The notes under the pieces were generated by a model. The model saw only the letters and a list, made by a program, of their open reading frames with translations. It was not told where the DNA came from and did no database searches. This document shows, in pieces, positions 9,078-17,267 of a DNA stretch of 64,000 nucleotides. The translations under genes and the position numbers were made by a program. Every line of letters begins with the position of its first letter. Within the stretch, counting starts at the first letter, position 1. Source of the DNA: JANQEU01 sp965242805 (GTDB taxonomy: Bacteria; Bacteroidota; Bacteroidia; Cytophagales; Cyclobacteriaceae); contig CBDETD010000002.1 of the NCBI GenBank assembly GCA_965242805.1, forward strand, positions 682,001 to 746,000, written 5' to 3'.

Positions 9078-9093
9078 GGGAATGTACGTTCCC
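9078..9093. promoter_or_regulatory. Operator-like palindrome GGGAATGTACGTTCCC
   Basis: A 16-base palindrome with one imperfect pair, centred about 31 bases upstream of the glsA ATG at 9117 and about 20 bases downstream of the predicted transcription start. Position and symmetry suit a dimeric repressor acting on the glycine-lipid operon. The regulator is unknown. Confidence 0.45.
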
Positions 9094-9116
9094 ACTTTCA
9101 ATTGAACAACCTATCC

Positions 9117-9932
9117 ATGCCAGGCAAACTAATTGATGTCGAAAGGGTAATATCTGAAAAGAATCCGAAGCTGCTTAAAAGGATCCCTGGCTTTTTGATC
9201 AGATATCTGAAAAGGATCATTCACCAGGAAGAGATCAATAAATTCATGGAGGATAATAAGGAAGTATCAAGTGGTGAATTTTGTGACCTCACCATGGATT
9301 ACTTCCATTTGACTGTCCAACTGAAAAACGTCGAGAATGCTCCGAAAACCGGAGGAGCGATATTTGCTTCAAACCATCCGATCGGCGGGTTGGATGCACT
9401 CGCTGTCATACATAAGTTCCGGAATTACAGGGATGATATCAAATTCATTGTCAATGACATCCTACTTAACATGAGAAGTCTGGCAGATCGATTTGTTGGA
9501 GTGAATAAACATGGAGCCAATACCCAGGAGTCACTCCAAGCTGTGGATGATCTATATAAATCGGAACAGGCGATCTTTGTGTTTCCCGCAGGTCTGGTTT
9601 CCAGAAAGTCTAAAGGAAAAATTCGAGATCTTGAATGGAAAAAGACATTTATCACAAGAGCAAAAAGATATAATAAACCCATTATACCTGTCTATATTGA
9701 TGGAGGCTTGTCCAATTTCTTTTATCGCCTTGCCAGTATCCGGAAGTTTTTAGGGATCAAAGCAAACATCGAAATGCTATATCTTGGTAATGAGCAATGG
9801 AAACAAATGCATAAAACCATAACCATTACTTTTGGAGATGCTATCGATCCGAAAACACTTGACCGAAGCAAGACCGATAAACAATGGGCTGAGCATGTAA
9901 AGAAAATGGTATATGCCATGAGTGAAAAGTAA
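9117..9932 (+). CDS. glsA: GlsA-like O-acyltransferase of glycine-lipid synthesis
   Basis: 271 residues from the ATG at 9117; an in-frame TTG at 9102 is less likely. It is a PlsC/LPLAT-type acyltransferase with the active-site block SNHPIGGLDA, where His and Asp are spaced as in the OlsA/GlsA group, then VNKHGAN, then FPAGLVSR for acyl-acceptor binding. The adjacent downstream gene is a PF13444-type GNAT acyltransferase; the pair matches GlsA and GlsB of Bacteroides, which add the O-linked and N-linked acyl chains of glycine lipids. Family knowledge gives the function; the amino acid used (glycine, ornithine or serine) cannot be read from sequence. It acts at the inner membrane. Confidence 0.85.
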   Translation: MPGKLIDVERVISEKNPKLLKRIPGFLIRYLKRIIHQEEINKFMEDNKEVSSGEFCDLTMDYFHLTVQLKNVENAPKTGGAIFASNHPIGGLDALAVIHKFRNYRDDIKFIVNDILLNMRSLADRFVGVNKHGANTQESLQAVDDLYKSEQAIFVFPAGLVSRKSKGKIRDLEWKKTFITRAKRYNKPIIPVYIDGGLSNFFYRLASIRKFLGIKANIEMLYLGNEQWKQMHKTITITFGDAIDPKTLDRSKTDKQWAEHVKKMVYAMSEK

Positions 9933-9934
9933 GT

Positions 9935-10873
9935 ATGACGTCGAACCTTGACTATATCATTGACCCTGTCGATAGGGATCTTTTGAAGAAGGAATTGAAT
10001 AAGGATACGTTCGTCCGTGTTACCAACAAAGGTCATAATGAACTATACATAATAGACCACCATGATAGTCCTCACACCATGCGAGAAGTTGGAAGGCTCA
10101 GGGAGGTCACATTTGCCAGTGCCGGTGGTGGAACGGGTAAAGAGGTAGATATTGATGAGTACGATACTTCGGACAATTGCTACAAACAGCTAATTGTATG
10201 GTCACCTGAAGATGAGCAAATAACAGGCGGTTACCGATTTATAGACTGCTCCACCATCATGGACACAAGTCCACTGCAATTATCCACTGGGCATTATTTT
10301 AACTTCTCGGAAAAATTTCTTTCTGAATATCTTCCTTACACCATTGAACTGGGTAGGTCGTGGGTGCAACCCCTATATCAACCTTCAGTAAATCCCAGAA
10401 AAGGGATATTCGCCCTGGACAACCTTTGGGATGGATTGGGAGCAATCACCATAGACTACCCTCATATCAAACATTACTTCGGTAAGGTTACCATGTACCC
10501 TGATTATAACTCCGAGGCCAGGGATGCGGTATTATCATTCATGAAACACTTTTTTGATGACAGTGATAGATTGGTTGTACCGAAACAACCACTTGAAATA
10601 AAGTCTGATCTTCGTGAATTCATGTCATCTATCCAGGACGATGAGTTCAAACCTGCGCTGAAAAAACTATCAAAGTTTGTGCAGGATCGAGGAGAGCATA
10701 TACCTCCTTTGATCAATAATTATATGCAGTTAAGTCCAACCATGAAGTCATTTGGTACAGCGTTAAATAAGGATTTCGGAGATGTAGAGGAAACAGGTAT
10801 CCTTGTTACCATTGCCGATATTTACGATGAGAAGAAATCCAGGCATGTGGATACTTATACTCCAGAAAGATAG
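9935..10873 (+). CDS. glsB: GlsB-like N-acyltransferase (GNAT, hemolysin-type)
   Basis: 312 residues, ATG two bases after the glsA stop. The N-terminal half shows the PF13444 acetyltransferase-5 pattern: MREVGRLREVTFASAGGG, then acidic VDIDEYD, then IVWSPEDEQITGGYRFI. Family role: transfer of a 3-hydroxy fatty acyl group to the amino group of glycine (or ornithine), the first step before the GlsA O-acylation. The two genes form an operon controlled from 9053. Older annotation calls this family hemolysin, which is misleading. Confidence 0.85.
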   Translation: MTSNLDYIIDPVDRDLLKKELNKDTFVRVTNKGHNELYIIDHHDSPHTMREVGRLREVTFASAGGGTGKEVDIDEYDTSDNCYKQLIVWSPEDEQITGGYRFIDCSTIMDTSPLQLSTGHYFNFSEKFLSEYLPYTIELGRSWVQPLYQPSVNPRKGIFALDNLWDGLGAITIDYPHIKHYFGKVTMYPDYNSEARDAVLSFMKHFFDDSDRLVVPKQPLEIKSDLREFMSSIQDDEFKPALKKLSKFVQDRGEHIPPLINNYMQLSPTMKSFGTALNKDFGDVEETGILVTIADIYDEKKSRHVDTYTPER

Positions 10874-10915
10874 ATTGGACCTCCCATTCCATTTCATACC
10901 CATCACTGGCCTAAG

Positions 10916-10939
10916 TTTATAACTTGAGCCTGTTATAAA
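10916..10939. repeat. AT-rich perfect inverted repeat downstream of glsB
   Basis: TTTATAAC (10916-10923) and GTTATAAA (10932-10939) form an 8-bp perfect stem with an 8-base loop. It is 43 bases past the glsB stop, followed by AATGAAG and not a T-run, so it would be a weak terminator at most. Confidence 0.4.
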
Positions 10940-10957
10940 ATGAAGTTTGCAATCACT

Positions 10958-11033
10958 GCTGGGCTCATTTGTAACGAGTGCCAGACCAAAAAAGCATTTC
11001 CTCGGAGTCGGTCTTCGAGTGCCTCAGACCGAC
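10958..11033. repeat. REP-like hairpin element in convergent intergenic region
   Basis: Contains a perfect 8-bp stem, GTCGGTCT (11007-11014) with AGACCGAC (11026-11033), and an imperfect hairpin at about 10960-10982. A direct repeat links them: CGAGTGCC-AGACC near 10975-10987 and CGAGTGCC-TC-AGACC at 11016-11030. Such short GC-rich hairpins between genes resemble REP or transposase-associated palindromes; no transposase is present. It lies between converging glsB and the NTF2-like lipoprotein gene. Confidence 0.45.
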
Positions 11034-11092
11034 AAGAAAGGTTCCTGCAGTCTCCAATCGCTCAGGTAAACTTGAACGACAGAAGGTAGTGT

Positions 11093-11629
11093 TTAAGGCT
11101 CCTTCCTCTTCAGTTCGAATCCAATCTTTTCGAGGAAACCTAATCTATCATAGTAAACAAACATCTGCTTCAGCTTTCCATTTTCCATCCTGGCATTCAT
11201 ATACACAGGAAGTACAAATGACTCACCGGAAGCATTGTCCGTAGCAGAATAGTTGCCCCACACCAAAATCCACTCTCCGGCCCATTGTCCCTCTTTCACA
11301 CTAAGTCCGGTAGTTGCAACCGTTTCCATGGACTGATCAGATCGTACTTCATTGATGGCCTGCCATTGGTCCAGAACTCCTTGGGGATTTATGGTATCTA
11401 CTTCAACAAACATATTGTGTAGCATGAAATCATTAGCTGCAGCATTAAAGATCTTCATGCTATCAGCAGTCAATGCACCGTCAATGAAAGAATCAAACAC
11501 CTCTTTGTATTGATCTATATTAGGGCTGACATCCGTACTCCTGGTCTCTTCAGTAGGTGTTTCGGTTTGTTGCTGGCAACTAAAGGATAACAATAGCATA
11601 CAGAACAGAATGGTAATTGAAGGTCTCAT
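11093..11629 (-). CDS. NTF2/SnoaL-like lipoprotein
   Basis: 178 residues with a lipoprotein signal (LLLSFSC, Cys 18) and a Thr/Glu-rich linker. The body (about 38-172) has the length and pattern of an NTF2/SnoaL-like cone: a first helix (QYKEVFDSFIDGA), then FVEVDTINPQG and WILVWGNYSATDNASGESF, ending GKLKQMFVYYDRLGFLE. Such proteins bind small molecules or act as isomerase-like enzymes, but no catalytic set is evident. It converges on glsB, with the REP-like element between them. Confidence 0.8.
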   Translation of the reverse strand: MRPSITILFCMLLLSFSCQQQTETPTEETRSTDVSPNIDQYKEVFDSFIDGALTADSMKIFNAAANDFMLHNMFVEVDTINPQGVLDQWQAINEVRSDQSMETVATTGLSVKEGQWAGEWILVWGNYSATDNASGESFVLPVYMNARMENGKLKQMFVYYDRLGFLEKIGFELKRKEP

Positions 11630-11715
11630 GGTTCAGTGTTTGGTTACAAAATGAACTTATGAATTAATCCTAAAAATGTCAACAACCAATCCTTCATTAA
11701 ATATGATGTGAATGG

Positions 11716-11723
11716 TATATTTG
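11716..11723 (+). promoter_or_regulatory. -7 promoter box TATATTTG for aldose epimerase
   Basis: Exact TAnnTTTG, 27 bases upstream of the ATG at 11751. It overlaps the first possible in-frame start of the epimerase, which decides for the ATG at 11751. Confidence 0.5.
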
Positions 11724-11750
11724 ATTGCCGACTACTTACCAAACTGTCTA

Positions 11751-12665
11751 ATGAAATCAGTACCATTCGGGGATCATGAAATTGTAGAATTCGCACATGA
11801 CTCGGGATCTTCCATACAAGTAATACCTTCGTTTGGAGGAGCACTACATTCATTAAAACTTATTAAGGAAAATGAGGAAATATCCTTGCTTAGAACCAGT
11901 AGTGATCCGAATTATTTCAACAAAATATTGAAACCAGGATACAATGGATCTTTTCTGGCTCCCTTTCCAAATAGGCTTTCTAATGGGAAATACAATTGGA
12001 CAGAAAAAGAATTTCAATTTCCTCACAATGATTTTGGAAGAACCAACGCATTGCATGGCTCAGTGTACGACCAACAGTTTAATGTGACACAATCAAATAA
12101 CGACAATACACTTAATTTGGAATTCGACTACCAAGGCACTTTCAATTATTACCCCTTTCCGTTCCATATCACACAAATATTTGAGTTGCACCCGTCAAAA
12201 CTTGTTATAAGAACAAAGGTTGATAACACAGGCCATGAACAAATTCCATATGGGATCGGTTGGCATCCCTATTTTGATATTGGGAAAAAAGTAGATGAAT
12301 TGATACTGGAAATACCGGCAGACAAATATTACGAGGTTGACGACCTCTATATTCCAACTTCATTATCCACTGAATCACGATTTCAAAAAGCCGAAAGGAT
12401 AGCAAACACAAAATTGGATACTTGCTATAAGGTCTCTAAAACCAAGAATAGCACAACTGTTTTCGACGAGGATCGGAATATGGAATTAAAAATTGTATTG
12501 GGGGAAGGTTATGATTACCTGCAATATTATATACCGGAAGATCGTATGAGTATCGCCATTGAACCAATGACATGTGCCCCAAACGCATTCAACAATGGAG
12601 ATGGCTTGATCATGCTCGAAGCTGGAAGTTCACTTGAAAGAGAATTCTGTATCGAAATTTCCTGA
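11751..12665 (+). CDS. Aldose 1-epimerase (mutarotase) family protein
   Basis: 304 residues from the ATG at 11751. An earlier in-frame ATG at 11712 lies beside the -7 box and is unlikely to be used. It has the galactose-mutarotase beta-sandwich: FGGALHSLKL, then FLAPFPNRLSNGKY (Arg contacting substrate), NALHGSVYDQQF (the first active-site His), then IPYGIGWHPYF (second His) and a late Glu in IAIEPMTCAPNAF. Family role: interconverts alpha and beta anomers of aldoses. No galactose operon is adjacent, but xylose genes lie elsewhere in the window. Confidence 0.92.
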   Translation: MKSVPFGDHEIVEFAHDSGSSIQVIPSFGGALHSLKLIKENEEISLLRTSSDPNYFNKILKPGYNGSFLAPFPNRLSNGKYNWTEKEFQFPHNDFGRTNALHGSVYDQQFNVTQSNNDNTLNLEFDYQGTFNYYPFPFHITQIFELHPSKLVIRTKVDNTGHEQIPYGIGWHPYFDIGKKVDELILEIPADKYYEVDDLYIPTSLSTESRFQKAERIANTKLDTCYKVSKTKNSTTVFDEDRNMELKIVLGEGYDYLQYYIPEDRMSIAIEPMTCAPNAFNNGDGLIMLEAGSSLEREFCIEIS

Positions 12666-12787
12666 TTATACTTATACTTTCCGGTTCATACACTGAAAAT
12701 ACCCAGTGACTTCAATTGAATCAGAATTAAAGGTTACTTTTCATATTTTACTTTTTTCACTTTGTGAATTATTAATCAGCTATCATC

Positions 12788-12910
12788 ATGAAAGAAAAAG
12801 TTGAAAAGACCGAAGTCATCATCCGCGATATTTTAATCATGTTATTCGAAAGTCTCTGGAAGTTCCTGGAAAAAAGACAAAACAGATTCCGACACGTAGA
12901 TTGGAGCTGA
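12788..12910 (+). CDS. Small 40-residue basic protein, hypothetical
   Basis: A 41-codon frame from ATG to TGA, ending 12 bases before a strong bidirectional terminator. The product is charged and Lys/Arg-rich, with a central amphipathic helix (IIRDILIMLFESLWKFLEK) and an aromatic C-terminus (HVDWS). A -7-like sequence with one mismatch (TCACTTTG) lies about 30 bases upstream. It sits 122 bases past the epimerase stop, which is more than expected for a read-through leftover, and the terminator would end its message cleanly. No family was recognised. It could be a membrane-associated small protein or a chance frame. Confidence 0.45.
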   Translation: MKEKVEKTEVIIRDILIMLFESLWKFLEKRQNRFRHVDWS

Positions 12911-12922
12911 AATTAATGACAT

Positions 12923-12965
12923 AAAAAAAGCCTCACACGCCAGATGGCGTGTGAGGCTTTTTTTT
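12923..12965. terminator. Bidirectional rho-independent terminator
   Basis: A perfect 12-bp GC-rich stem (GCCTCACACGCC, loop AGAT, GGCGTGTGAGGC) flanked by seven A on the left and eight T on the right. It terminates the rightward small gene/epimerase transcript and the leftward thrS-infC-rpmI-rplT transcript. Confidence 0.93.
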
Positions 12966-12978
12966 GCTGAAACTATAA

Positions 12979-13323
12979 TTACTTCTTGGCTTGATCCACG
13001 ACAGCCTTAAATGCTTCCGGGTTATTCAATGCCAGGTCAGCTAAGGCCTTCCTGTTGATCTCAATATTCTTTTCCTTCAACAATCCCATGAATTTTGAAT
13101 AACTCAAGTCATGTTTTCGGACTCCAGCATTTATTCTTTGGATCCAGAGAGCTCTAAATTCTCTCTTCTTAGCTTTCCTATCCCGATATGCATAGGTCCA
13201 GCCTTTTTCAATAGCGTTTTTCGCTACCGTCCATACGTTTTTTCTTCTGCCAAAATAACCCTTGGCGTGTTTCATCATCTTTTTACGCCGGGTTCTTGAA
13301 GCTACATGATTTACAGATCTCAT
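12979..13323 (-). CDS. rplT: 50S ribosomal protein L20
   Basis: 114 residues, the usual length. It has the typical basic N-terminus (RSVNHVASRTRRKK), the AKGYFGRRKN block and the C-terminal globular part (INAGVRKHDLSYSKFMGLLK). It binds 23S rRNA early in 50S assembly and in many bacteria represses its own operon. It is the last gene of infC-rpmI-rplT, directly followed by a strong terminator. Confidence 0.98.
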   Translation of the reverse strand: MRSVNHVASRTRRKKMMKHAKGYFGRRKNVWTVAKNAIEKGWTYAYRDRKAKKREFRALWIQRINAGVRKHDLSYSKFMGLLKEKNIEINRKALADLALNNPEAFKAVVDQAKK

Positions 13324-13404
13324 TTTTCAATTGTTTTTGACTGTTGGCGCCTCATCTGTATTTCCAGGACTTAATACCAAAAGTCGGGTTAAACCATAAA
13401 CCGA

Positions 13405-13599
13405 TTATAATTTCAAAAGTTGCTTAACATTCTTCTCATCCGACTTATGAACTGTAGTCATATGAGTGAGGTTACGCTTTTGCTTAGTCTCCTTCTTCGT
13501 AAGAATGTGACTCTTAAAAGCATGCTTCCTTTTGATTTTGCCGGTACCAGTAAGTTTGAAGCGCTTCTTCGCTCCTGAATTTGTTTTTACTTTAGGCAT
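13405..13599 (-). CDS. rpmI: 50S ribosomal protein L35
   Basis: 64 residues, canonical start MPKVKTNSGAKKRFKLTGTG and basic throughout. It is located between infC and rplT as in most bacteria. The infC stop lies 10 bases upstream. Confidence 0.98.
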   Translation of the reverse strand: MPKVKTNSGAKKRFKLTGTGKIKRKHAFKSHILTKKETKQKRNLTHMTTVHKSDEKNVKQLLKL

Positions 13600-13609
13600 C
13601 TTATAAAAA

Positions 13610-14164
13610 TTATTTCTTCTGCTGTTTAGGAGCTAACATCAAAAACATCCGCTTACCTTCCAATTTAGGAAGCTGCTCAACCTTTGCTTCTTCCTCAAGG
13701 GCCTGGGCAAACTTCAGTAATAATATTTCTCCCCTTTCTTTAAACACAATTGTCCTCCCTACAAAATGAACAAAAGCCTTCACCTTCGCTCCTTCTCCTA
13801 AAAACTTCTTCGCATGGTTTAGCTTAAAATTGAAATCATGATCATCAGTATTTGGACCAAAACGAATTTCTTTGATGACCGTTTTTTGAGCTTTGGACTT
13901 AATTTCCTTCTGCTTCTTTTTCTGGTCATACTTGAACTTCGAATAATCGATGATCTTGCATACAGGAGGACTTGCTTTTGGAGATATCTCCACCAGGTCC
14001 AATCCCTGCTCCTGAGCCAATCTTAGAGCGGCATCAAGAGGATAAACGTCAACTTTTACATTGTCTCCGACCACTCTCACCGGAGAGGCCTCAATCTTAC
14101 CATTCACTTTATAGGGCTCTTCTCTTCTTACCCTAAATGGAGTGCGTCTTCTTTGTTTACCTAT
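13610..14164 (-). CDS. infC: Translation initiation factor IF-3, probable ATA start
   Basis: The body is clearly IF-3: ALRLAQEQGLDLVEISP, PPVCKIIDYSKFKYDQKKKQ, then the C-terminal domain from KEIRFGPNTDDHDFNFKL to the Lys-rich end. The only common start codon is a GTG at 14105-14107, which would begin inside the conserved xVNGKI segment and remove the basic N-terminus. The frame stays open upstream to a stop at 14177-14179 and encodes RRRTPFRVRREEPYKVN, typical of IF-3 leaders. In that stretch the only start-like codons are ATA at 14162-14164 and CTG at 14174-14176. I take the ATA. IF-3 destabilises initiation at non-AUG codons, so this would give feedback control as in Escherichia coli, where infC starts with ATT. 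Confidence 0.9.
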   Translation of the reverse strand: MGKQRRRTPFRVRREEPYKVNGKIEASPVRVVGDNVKVDVYPLDAALRLAQEQGLDLVEISPKASPPVCKIIDYSKFKYDQKKKQKEIKSKAQKTVIKEIRFGPNTDDHDFNFKLNHAKKFLGEGAKVKAFVHFVGRTIVFKERGEILLLKFAQALEEEAKVEQLPKLEGKRMFLMLAPKQQKK

Positions 14165-14251
14165 TGTTTTTCGCAGTTATGTTTAAACCATCCAAAAAAA
14201 TGAGACGCAAATATCGCATTATTTTCTTTGTTAACACCAAATGAAATCCAA

Positions 14252-16198
14252 TCAATTTAACATTTCATCGATTCTTCCCTGGAATAATGACGTAAACTCA
14301 TTGATTTTCATGCTTCCAATGTCACCTTTTCCATGTTCTCTAACTGATACACTGGCCGATTCCTTTTCCTTCTCCCCTACAATTAACATGAATGGTACCT
14401 TTTTAATCTCTGCATCTCGTATCTTCTTACCGATCTTCTCATCCCTTTCATCAACGAAACCATGAATATCAGCTTCCTGTAATTGGGCAAACAGAGTTTT
14501 TGCGTAGTCATGATACTTCTCTGAAATGGGAAGCACAGCTACCTGGTCCGGTGCAAGCCACAGAGGAAAATTCCCGACGGTATTCTCAATGAGGATTGCT
14601 ACAAACCTCTCCATTGAACCAAATGGAGCTCTATGGATCATCACAGGCATATGCTTTTTGTTGTCGGAGCCCGTATATTCCAGGTTAAAGCGTTGAGGTA
14701 GGTTGTAGTCCACCTGGATTGTCCCAAGCTGCCATTGCCTGCCAAGTGCATCCTTGACCATGAAATCAAGTTTTGGACCGTAGAAAGCAGCTTCACCCAA
14801 TTCGACGACTGTATCGAGTTTCTTGTCGAGGGCAACCTCTTCTATCTCTTTTTCAGCCCGATCCCAATCAGCATCATTGCCAATGTACTTATCGGGATTA
14901 CCTGGATCGCGCTTTGATACCTGTGCCGTAAAATCACTAAAGCCCAATGCCTTGAATACATACAACACAAGGTCAATCACCTTAGCGAATTCGTCCTTTA
15001 ATTGATCAGGTCTGCAGAAAATATGCGCATCATCCTGGGTAAATCCCCTTACCCTTGTAAGTCCATGTAATTCACCGCTTTGCTCGTATCTGTAGACAGT
15101 ACCAAATTCCGCATATCGAACCGGAAGATCCTTGTAAGACTTGGGACTCGATCTGTAGATCTCAATATGATGCGGGCAGTTCATAGGTTTAAGCAAAAAT
15201 TCCTCATCCTCCGAAGGGGTCTTTATGGGTTGAAAGGAATCTTTTCCATATTTGTCGTAATGTCCGGAGGTTACATACAATTCTTTACCTCCAATGTGCG
15301 GAGAAACAACCTGTTCATACCCAGCCTTGACCTGTGCTTTCCGCATAAAATTTTCAAGCCGCTCTCTAAGAATTGCACCCTTCGGTAACCAAAGAGGTAA
15401 TCCTTTGCCAACAATCGATGAAAACGTAAATAAACCTAACTCCTGGCCAATCTTCCTATGATCCCTTTTCTTGGCCTCCTCCAGTAACTCAAGGTACTCT
15501 TTTAACTCTTTTTGTTTCTGAAAAGTGATCCCATAGAGTCGTGTTAATTGCTTTCGTTTTTCATCTCCCCTCCAAAATGCGCCTGCCACATTCAGGATCT
15601 TAGCAGCTTTGATGAATCCGGTACTTGGAATGTGTGGTCCCTTGCATAGATCTGTAAAATTCCCTTGCGTATAAAAGGTGATTGAACCATCTTCCAATTC
15701 ATCAATCAACTCTAACTTATACTCATCTCCCTTTTCAGTATAGTATTTAATGGCTTCTTCTTTGGACACCTCCTTTCGTACATATTGATTCTTCTGACGA
15801 GCCAATTCAAGTATTTTTTCCTCTAGCTTCTCAAGGTGCTCGCTATCGAATTGCTGATCACCAAAATCAACATCATAATAAAATCCGTTTTCGATGGGCG
15901 GGCCAATGCCAAACTTAATCCCAGGATACAATGCCTCCAATGCCTCAGCCATCAAATGAGCTGACGAGTGCCACATCGTCGATTTTCCTTCATCGTCGTT
16001 CCATGTTAAAAGCTTCAGCGTGCTGTCATTTTCGATGGGACGGAAAGCATCCCAGACTTCCTCATTTACTTTAGCCGCGAGAACATTTCTCGCCAGACCT
16101 TCACTGATTTCCGAGGCAACTTCCAAAGCAGTCACACCGGAATTATAACTTCTTTCACTACCATCGGGTAGCGTTATTTTCACCTGGTTTACACTCAT
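14252..16198 (-). CDS. thrS: Threonyl-tRNA synthetase
   Basis: 648 residues from the ATG at 16196-16198, placing MSVNQVKITLPDGS at the start of the TGS domain. A longer frame exists upstream but overlaps the preceding gene. Domains: TGS (1-64), the editing domain (about 65-225, with WHSSAHLMAEAL), the class II catalytic core (about 245-535: LKPMNCPHHIEIY with zinc ligands, motif 2 around RYAEFGTVYRYEQSG, motif 3 around HRAPFGSMERF) and a C-terminal anticodon-binding domain. It charges tRNA-Thr and edits mischarged Ser. It heads the infC-rpmI-rplT block. The TPR gene's stop lies one base upstream. Confidence 0.98.
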   Translation of the reverse strand: MSVNQVKITLPDGSERSYNSGVTALEVASEISEGLARNVLAAKVNEEVWDAFRPIENDSTLKLLTWNDDEGKSTMWHSSAHLMAEALEALYPGIKFGIGPPIENGFYYDVDFGDQQFDSEHLEKLEEKILELARQKNQYVRKEVSKEEAIKYYTEKGDEYKLELIDELEDGSITFYTQGNFTDLCKGPHIPSTGFIKAAKILNVAGAFWRGDEKRKQLTRLYGITFQKQKELKEYLELLEEAKKRDHRKIGQELGLFTFSSIVGKGLPLWLPKGAILRERLENFMRKAQVKAGYEQVVSPHIGGKELYVTSGHYDKYGKDSFQPIKTPSEDEEFLLKPMNCPHHIEIYRSSPKSYKDLPVRYAEFGTVYRYEQSGELHGLTRVRGFTQDDAHIFCRPDQLKDEFAKVIDLVLYVFKALGFSDFTAQVSKRDPGNPDKYIGNDADWDRAEKEIEEVALDKKLDTVVELGEAAFYGPKLDFMVKDALGRQWQLGTIQVDYNLPQRFNLEYTGSDNKKHMPVMIHRAPFGSMERFVAILIENTVGNFPLWLAPDQVAVLPISEKYHDYAKTLFAQLQEADIHGFVDERDEKIGKKIRDAEIKKVPFMLIVGEKEKESASVSVREHGKGDIGSMKINEFTSLFQGRIDEMLN

Positions 16199-16199
16199 T

Positions 16200-17267
16200 T
16201 TAATTATTCGCTCGCTTAGATGTAAGATCAAGTACAGGGATGTCTTTGGAGGCCTCCCTAATTTTCTGCAAATATGCAATTTTTCGACTTACAAGATCGA
16301 TTTGATCTAAAACATATTGATCCGTAGAGTCAATTTCCAGCACCTTATTATAAGAAGTTAAGGACCTGGACAGAAAACCACGTTCATGATCCACATCACC
16401 ACTCAACTTGAGCGCGTCGATATCATTTGGATCCTGAAGAAGGATCTTGCTTAGAATATAATGAACTGAGTCCCACTTCCTTTCGGTCTGATACCATGAA
16501 GCCAACATCATAACCTCATCCTTTCCAGAGTATCGTGAGAGTATATGTTTGGCTTTTGAGGTATCCCCAATGGACCGTAAACTTCTTGCATACATTCTGT
16601 TAATCTGCAAATCATCCCTCTGAGTAAGATATGCCTCCAGTATTTCAGCATTCAACTTATGATAATCATACAGGTCCAGGGCTGGAAAAAGAATTTGAAT
16701 GTCAGGCTTATTTAATAAAAATTTGACATCAAGTCTTCCAATGATTTCAATACCACCAACGGTGTCTCCAATTTCAATTTTTCTAATTGCAATATATGCC
16801 AGGTCTTCCCGATCTGCTTTTTTGAGTAGTAATTCAATTTCATTCCTGGCCGCTTCTATTTCTTCATTTTCCACCAAAAGGTCAATTTTATCCCTGATGA
16901 TCTTCGATGGCAACTCACCTGATGCTTCGAGTTCTTTGAGAAGTGCAAGGAATTCGTCCTTCCTATTGTGTTTTTTATAAAAGGCTATTCTCTGATCAAT
17001 AAACAATGGATCGAATTTCAATACCTCACCGGCACGGTCGAGAGCTGACAGGGCGTCAAGGGGCCAATCCAATTGATCATAATAGGCCAATTGAAGTTTG
17101 ATCAATTTTAGATCTTCAGGATTTTGCCGGATTCTCTCTTCAATTGCGGTGACCGACTGCAAATAATAGTTTTGATCAAGGCTGGGAACGGCAATCTTGT
17201 CACTTTCAATGGGGCGAGAGCAGGATATTACGACAATTAAAATGACAAGGAATCGAGATAGCATCAA
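16200..17267 (-). CDS. TPR-containing lipoprotein
   Basis: 355 residues with a lipoprotein signal (ILIVVISC, Cys 16). The rest is helical and reads as about eight TPR-like repeats, for example LKLIKLQLAYYDQLDWPLDALSALDRA (abridged across 45-75) and a canonical unit near 285-318 (IDALKLSGDVDHERGFLSRS). It overlaps the DUF5686 gene by 4 bases (ATGA) and ends one base before the thrS start, so the three may be co-transcribed. It is probably anchored in the inner or outer membrane facing the periplasm and scaffolds the neighbouring outer-membrane protein. The exact role is unknown. Confidence 0.85.
   Translation of the reverse strand: MMLSRFLVILIVVISCSRPIESDKIAVPSLDQNYYLQSVTAIEERIRQNPEDLKLIKLQLAYYDQLDWPLDALSALDRAGEVLKFDPLFIDQRIAFYKKHNRKDEFLALLKELEASGELPSKIIRDKIDLLVENEEIEAARNEIELLLKKADREDLAYIAIRKIEIGDTVGGIEIIGRLDVKFLLNKPDIQILFPALDLYDYHKLNAEILEAYLTQRDDLQINRMYARSLRSIGDTSKAKHILSRYSGKDEVMMLASWYQTERKWDSVHYILSKILLQDPNDIDALKLSGDVDHERGFLSRSLTSYNKVLEIDSTDQYVLDQIDLVSRKIAYLQKIREASKDIPVLDLTSKRANN

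Larger units (their letters stand above)
8769..9116. other. Divergent intergenic region (gldJ-like / glsA)
   Basis: 348 bases with no credible gene. It holds an 11-bp perfect hairpin (8846-8877), a second set of inverted repeats (8889-8936), an exact -7 box for the rightward glsA operon (9053-9060) and a palindrome just downstream of it (9078-9093). Confidence 0.8.

Noticed and set aside
10978..11244. 88-codon plus-strand frame over the REP-like element
   Set aside because: It is antisense to the lipoprotein gene and crosses the hairpins; its composition looks non-coding.
13324..13404. L20 autoregulatory leader in the rpmI-rplT gap
   Set aside because: The 81 bases show no convincing pseudoknot mimic of 23S rRNA by eye.
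15741..15747. TAGTATT inside thrS
   Set aside because: Coding sequence with no matching second arm.
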